Of a DNA stretch of 64,000 bases, positions 61,439 through 64,000 are shown in pieces. This stretch comes from Paenibacillus sp. JJ-223 (GTDB lineage: Bacteria > Bacillota > Bacilli > Paenibacillales > Paenibacillaceae): NCBI RefSeq assembly GCF_927798175.1, contig NZ_CAKMMP010000017.1:62001-126000 (forward strand), written 5' to 3'. The number at the start of each line of letters is the position of its first letter. The first letter of the stretch is position 1. Under the pieces are notes generated by a model, which saw only the letters and a program-made list of their open reading frames with translations, was not told the DNA's origin and did no database searches. Made by a program: the position numbers and the translations under genes.

Positions 61439-63817
61439 TTGTTTTTGAACGACCGTTTGAGAAGGGGGACGGCCAAAGCAGCTGCCGCAACGATGGCGGC
61501 ATGGCTATTGGCGACGCAAGCTCCGGGATTTGCCGGCAGCGTGTCTGCAGCTAAAGCGGAACCAGTTACAGACGTTGCCGTACAGGCGACGGTAGGTTCC
61601 GATTCAACGAGCAATGAAGTGCCTGAAGGAGCCAAGATTTCCTCGGAACAGGCCAGAAACCATATACTTGAGCTATTCCCTGTGTTGAAAAGGGCAACCA
61701 TTGCATCCGTGCAATTCGGTTCAAGCCACGTATACCCCCAGCCGGAGTACAAGACATGGGAAATCGGCTTTTCGGTTACGGAGGGTAATCATACGCTGGG
61801 CTTCAGTGCTACCGTGCACGCCGTGACAGGCGAAGTACTCAGCGCCCATCTGCCTTCGGAGCTGTTAAGCAGACAGCATGGCGAACCGGGGAACGACCTG
61901 ACTTCGGACGAGGCGGACAAGTTGGCTGAACAGTTTCTGTACAAAGCCATTCCAGGGCTGAAAGAAACAGATTACGTCCCCGTTCAGGAGAGCTACGTTT
62001 CTGTCTCGCCGCAAGCGCTGTTCGGTAGAACCGAATATCATTACAGTTACCAGTTGAAACGCGACGGTTTGCTGTCCGATGCCGAGACGGCCAACGTCAG
62101 CGTGGACAGTCGGGGCAGCGTTACCGGATTTTCCAGATCAACGCTCGGCAAGGAATACCCGTCTTCGAAACCGGGAGCAACCGCCGAAGAAGCGAGACGG
62201 CAGTTTGAGAAACAATTTGACGTACAGCTTGCATACATTCCGAAAGAACGGTATTCTTCCCGCGCAGGGCAAAAATACGTTCTGGGCTATGTTCCCGCAG
62301 GGATGACCCTTACTCCGATGGATGCGAGTACGCTCGAGCACATCAATGCTATGACAGGCAAGGCATCGACCAAGGAATCGACCCGTAAAGACCGGCCTTT
62401 GAAAGGCAGCGCCAATGCTTTTGCCGCCCACAGCGGGGAAAAATTGACTGCCAAGCAGGCGGAGGAACGGGTTAGAGAACATTTTGATATTCCTGAAAAC
62501 TACCAGCTGGAGTACAGCCAACTAAATAAAAGCCAATATATGAATCCAAACGGTCAGGTGTGGAGCTTGAGCTGGAGCAATCGTAATGCGAGTGCGTCTT
62601 ATATGTTCATGCGGGACATTTCTGCACAGGTGGATGCTGCAACGGGACAGATTTATAGCTACAACGTATACCAGCGTAACATGACGGGCATCAAGGAAGA
62701 ACAGCAGGCAGAGGAAGCGGCGGGCAAGACGATGGATCAGGAGGCAGCCGAGCAGCTGGCGATGAATAAGGTCATCGAGCTTGTTCCGAATGCCGCAAAA
62801 GAATTCAAGTTGTCCCAGGTGCTTGAACTGGAGGGAGCGACAATCTTCGTTTTCCAGCGCTACGTAGGAGACATTGTCGTGCAGGATGATATGGTCCAAT
62901 TGCAGGTTCTGGAGGATGGGACGATCAGTGAATTCTACACCAGAGCGCTGGCTGCTCCGGAGCAATTGCCGACAGACACGAAGCCGGCCATTTCTTATGA
63001 AAAGGCCAAGGCAAGCTACCTTGAGCAACTCCATTTAGTTCTGGCTTTCTCCCGATATGGAGGATACTCTTTGGGAGGAGCAGAGTCCGTACCTTTCGGG
63101 GTCAAACTTGCTTATGTTCCTTCCAGCAGTGAAACATCCATCTCCCCTCTGATGGATGTTTTGGATGCCAATACGGGTGAGTGGAAGAAACAGTACGGCA
63201 GCGATGCTTCCACAGGGAAGGCAGAAGCGAGTGATATCGAGGGACACGCGGCAGAGGCTTCGATCCGGAATATGCTGCAGCATGGAGTGATCATTCCGGA
63301 TGATCAGGGCCGGGTGATGCCGGACCGTGTGATTACGCGCGGGGAATGGTTCACGGTTTTGGCGCGAGCGCTTCAGCCGAATCTCGATATTTATCATAGC
63401 GGAGATGGAAGCAATCTATTTGCGGATGTCACGCCGGAAAGTCCATATTATCAAGCCATACGTGTACTGATCGACCAACGCTGGATTGCGGGTTCAGATC
63501 CGGAAATCAGCTTGAAACCCGACGAGGAGCTGACGCGGGAGGAACTGGCTGTTCTGCTCGTACGCATTTTGCGCTATGAGAAGCTGGCCGGATTTTATAC
63601 CTTGCCGTCAGACCTTCCGAACATTGCCGATGCGGGATCCATTACCAATAAGGGGGCAGCGTCCCTCAGTCTGAAATTAGGGCTGTTGCCTTCCATCGAG
63701 GGCCGTTTCATGCCTGCTCGCAAGGTTACGGTGGCCGAAGCTGCTCAGGTGCTGGAGCGGTTGGCCAAGCTTCAAGGTAAGACGGATACGTTTATGGACG
63801 GCAGCCGCCTGTACTGA
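61439..63817 (+). CDS. Secreted YcdB/PepSY-like protein with C-terminal SLH-type repeats
   Basis: A 792-residue exported protein. The signal peptide (basic RLRRGTAK, then AAAATMAAWLLATQAPGF, cleavage near VSA-AKAEP) targets it outside. The body has repeated 'ISSEQARNHILELFP', 'LTSDEADKLAEQFL', 'TAEEARRQFEKQF' and 'DQEAAEQLAMNKVIEL' segments, each followed by beta-rich stretches with 'VDAATGQIYSYN'-type turns, as in YcdB/YcdC and PepSY domains. The last ~200 residues show degenerate S-layer homology repeats (VITRGEWFTVLARAL, LFADVTPESPYYQAIRVL, LTREELAVLLVRIL, KVTVAEAAQVLERLA) for binding the cell wall. Role unknown; PepSY domains often inhibit proteases. The TTG start at 61439 lies 7 nt behind GGGAGAGG; a TTG at 61409 is the alternative. 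Confidence 0.8.
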   Translation: MFLNDRLRRGTAKAAAATMAAWLLATQAPGFAGSVSAAKAEPVTDVAVQATVGSDSTSNEVPEGAKISSEQARNHILELFPVLKRATIASVQFGSSHVYPQPEYKTWEIGFSVTEGNHTLGFSATVHAVTGEVLSAHLPSELLSRQHGEPGNDLTSDEADKLAEQFLYKAIPGLKETDYVPVQESYVSVSPQALFGRTEYHYSYQLKRDGLLSDAETANVSVDSRGSVTGFSRSTLGKEYPSSKPGATAEEARRQFEKQFDVQLAYIPKERYSSRAGQKYVLGYVPAGMTLTPMDASTLEHINAMTGKASTKESTRKDRPLKGSANAFAAHSGEKLTAKQAEERVREHFDIPENYQLEYSQLNKSQYMNPNGQVWSLSWSNRNASASYMFMRDISAQVDAATGQIYSYNVYQRNMTGIKEEQQAEEAAGKTMDQEAAEQLAMNKVIELVPNAAKEFKLSQVLELEGATIFVFQRYVGDIVVQDDMVQLQVLEDGTISEFYTRALAAPEQLPTDTKPAISYEKAKASYLEQLHLVLAFSRYGGYSLGGAESVPFGVKLAYVPSSSETSISPLMDVLDANTGEWKKQYGSDASTGKAEASDIEGHAAEASIRNMLQHGVIIPDDQGRVMPDRVITRGEWFTVLARALQPNLDIYHSGDGSNLFADVTPESPYYQAIRVLIDQRWIAGSDPEISLKPDEELTREELAVLLVRILRYEKLAGFYTLPSDLPNIADAGSITNKGAASLSLKLGLLPSIEGRFMPARKVTVAEAAQVLERLAKLQGKTDTFMDGSRLY

Positions 63818-63845
63818 ATTTTGCTGTAATCTTAAATATGGTTAT

Positions 63846-63880
63846 GGGACCTTCCGGGGGAGGTCCCTTTCCTGTTTTTC
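63846..63880 (+). terminator. Terminator after the YcdB/SLH gene
   Basis: GGGACCT-CC-GG-AGGTCCC hairpin followed by TTTCCTGTTTTT. Confidence 0.75.
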
Positions 63881-63961
63881 GACAAAACTAGAACCCGGCA
63901 ATGGACGGCTTTTATGATACAATGAGTCAATAGATATTGGCGAAGAGAGGTGGTACCTTTC

Positions 63962-64000
63962 ATGGGCAAAAATGGAGGACGCATCATTACCATTCTGCTG
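63962..64000 (+). CDS. Start of an unidentified gene
   Basis: The first 13 codons of a gene cut by the right edge of the window. ATG 63962 follows GAGAGGTGGTACCTTTC, a good ribosome site. The visible residues (MGKNGGRIITILL) suggest an N-terminal signal or membrane segment. Too little is seen for a family call. Confidence 0.5.
   Translation, partial: MGKNGGRIITILL

Overview
The window looks like a chromosomal segment of a Paenibacillus-type Firmicute. Evidence for this: very strong Shine-Dalgarno sites with frequent GTG/TTG starts, U-tailed hairpin terminators, YesM/YesN-type two-component pairs beside Lpl-type sugar ABC transporters, a GH1 enzyme closely resembling the P. polymyxa BglA I remember, an aa3-type quinol oxidase operon, and a secreted YcdB/SLH-type protein. 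No rRNA, tRNA, phage, CRISPR array or transposase gene was seen.

Layout. 1-5.2 kb: a truncated ABC-2 permease, a DegV lipid-binding protein, and a response regulator/histidine kinase pair followed by an ABC transporter, matching the ycbLMNO/bacitracin-export layout. 5.2-9.9 kb: pyridoxine kinase, then a regulator-kinase-pssA-dedA operon for phospholipid synthesis. 9.9-17.1 kb: a symmetric inverted-repeat block beside a Vsr/DUF559-like nuclease-winged-helix gene, a CPA2 cation antiporter with an attenuator-like leader, ctaM, gpmA, an aldo/keto reductase, a thioredoxin-like protein and uppP. 17.2-20.8 kb: a TetR regulator and a polar amino acid (possibly cystine) ABC importer with OsmC. 20.9-39.8 kb: a large oligosaccharide locus with YesMN regulators, a GH2 enzyme, two permeases, three tandem paralogous lipoproteins, GH95 and GH1. 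40-44.7 kb: qoxABCD. 44.8-48.2 kb: kduI-DeoR regulator-kduD-TIM-barrel isomerase. 48.5-54.5 kb: O-acetylhomoserine sulfhydrylase, a PfeT-like iron efflux ATPase, a ZIP transporter, thioredoxin reductase and a glutaredoxin. 54.6-64 kb: a small membrane protein, xylR divergent from xylA-xylB, KDPG aldolase, an alpha/beta hydrolase, a YcdB/SLH protein and the start of one more gene.

How the parts fit. The GH2, GH95 and GH1 enzymes, the importer and the xylose genes could together take apart a fucosylated, galactosylated xylose/glucose oligosaccharide such as xyloglucan; this is inference. Several genes in the sugar locus share one promoter design, with a near-consensus -35/-10 followed at the start site by a cre-like operator. 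Metal and redox genes carry Fur/PerR-like and Rex-like boxes.

The least explained material is non-coding: a ~101-nt dispersed repeat with conserved hairpins (two good copies and one fragment), the 4-copy inverted-repeat block at 9.94-10.13 kb, and the antiporter leader. All family calls were made by reading the sequence, with no database search.
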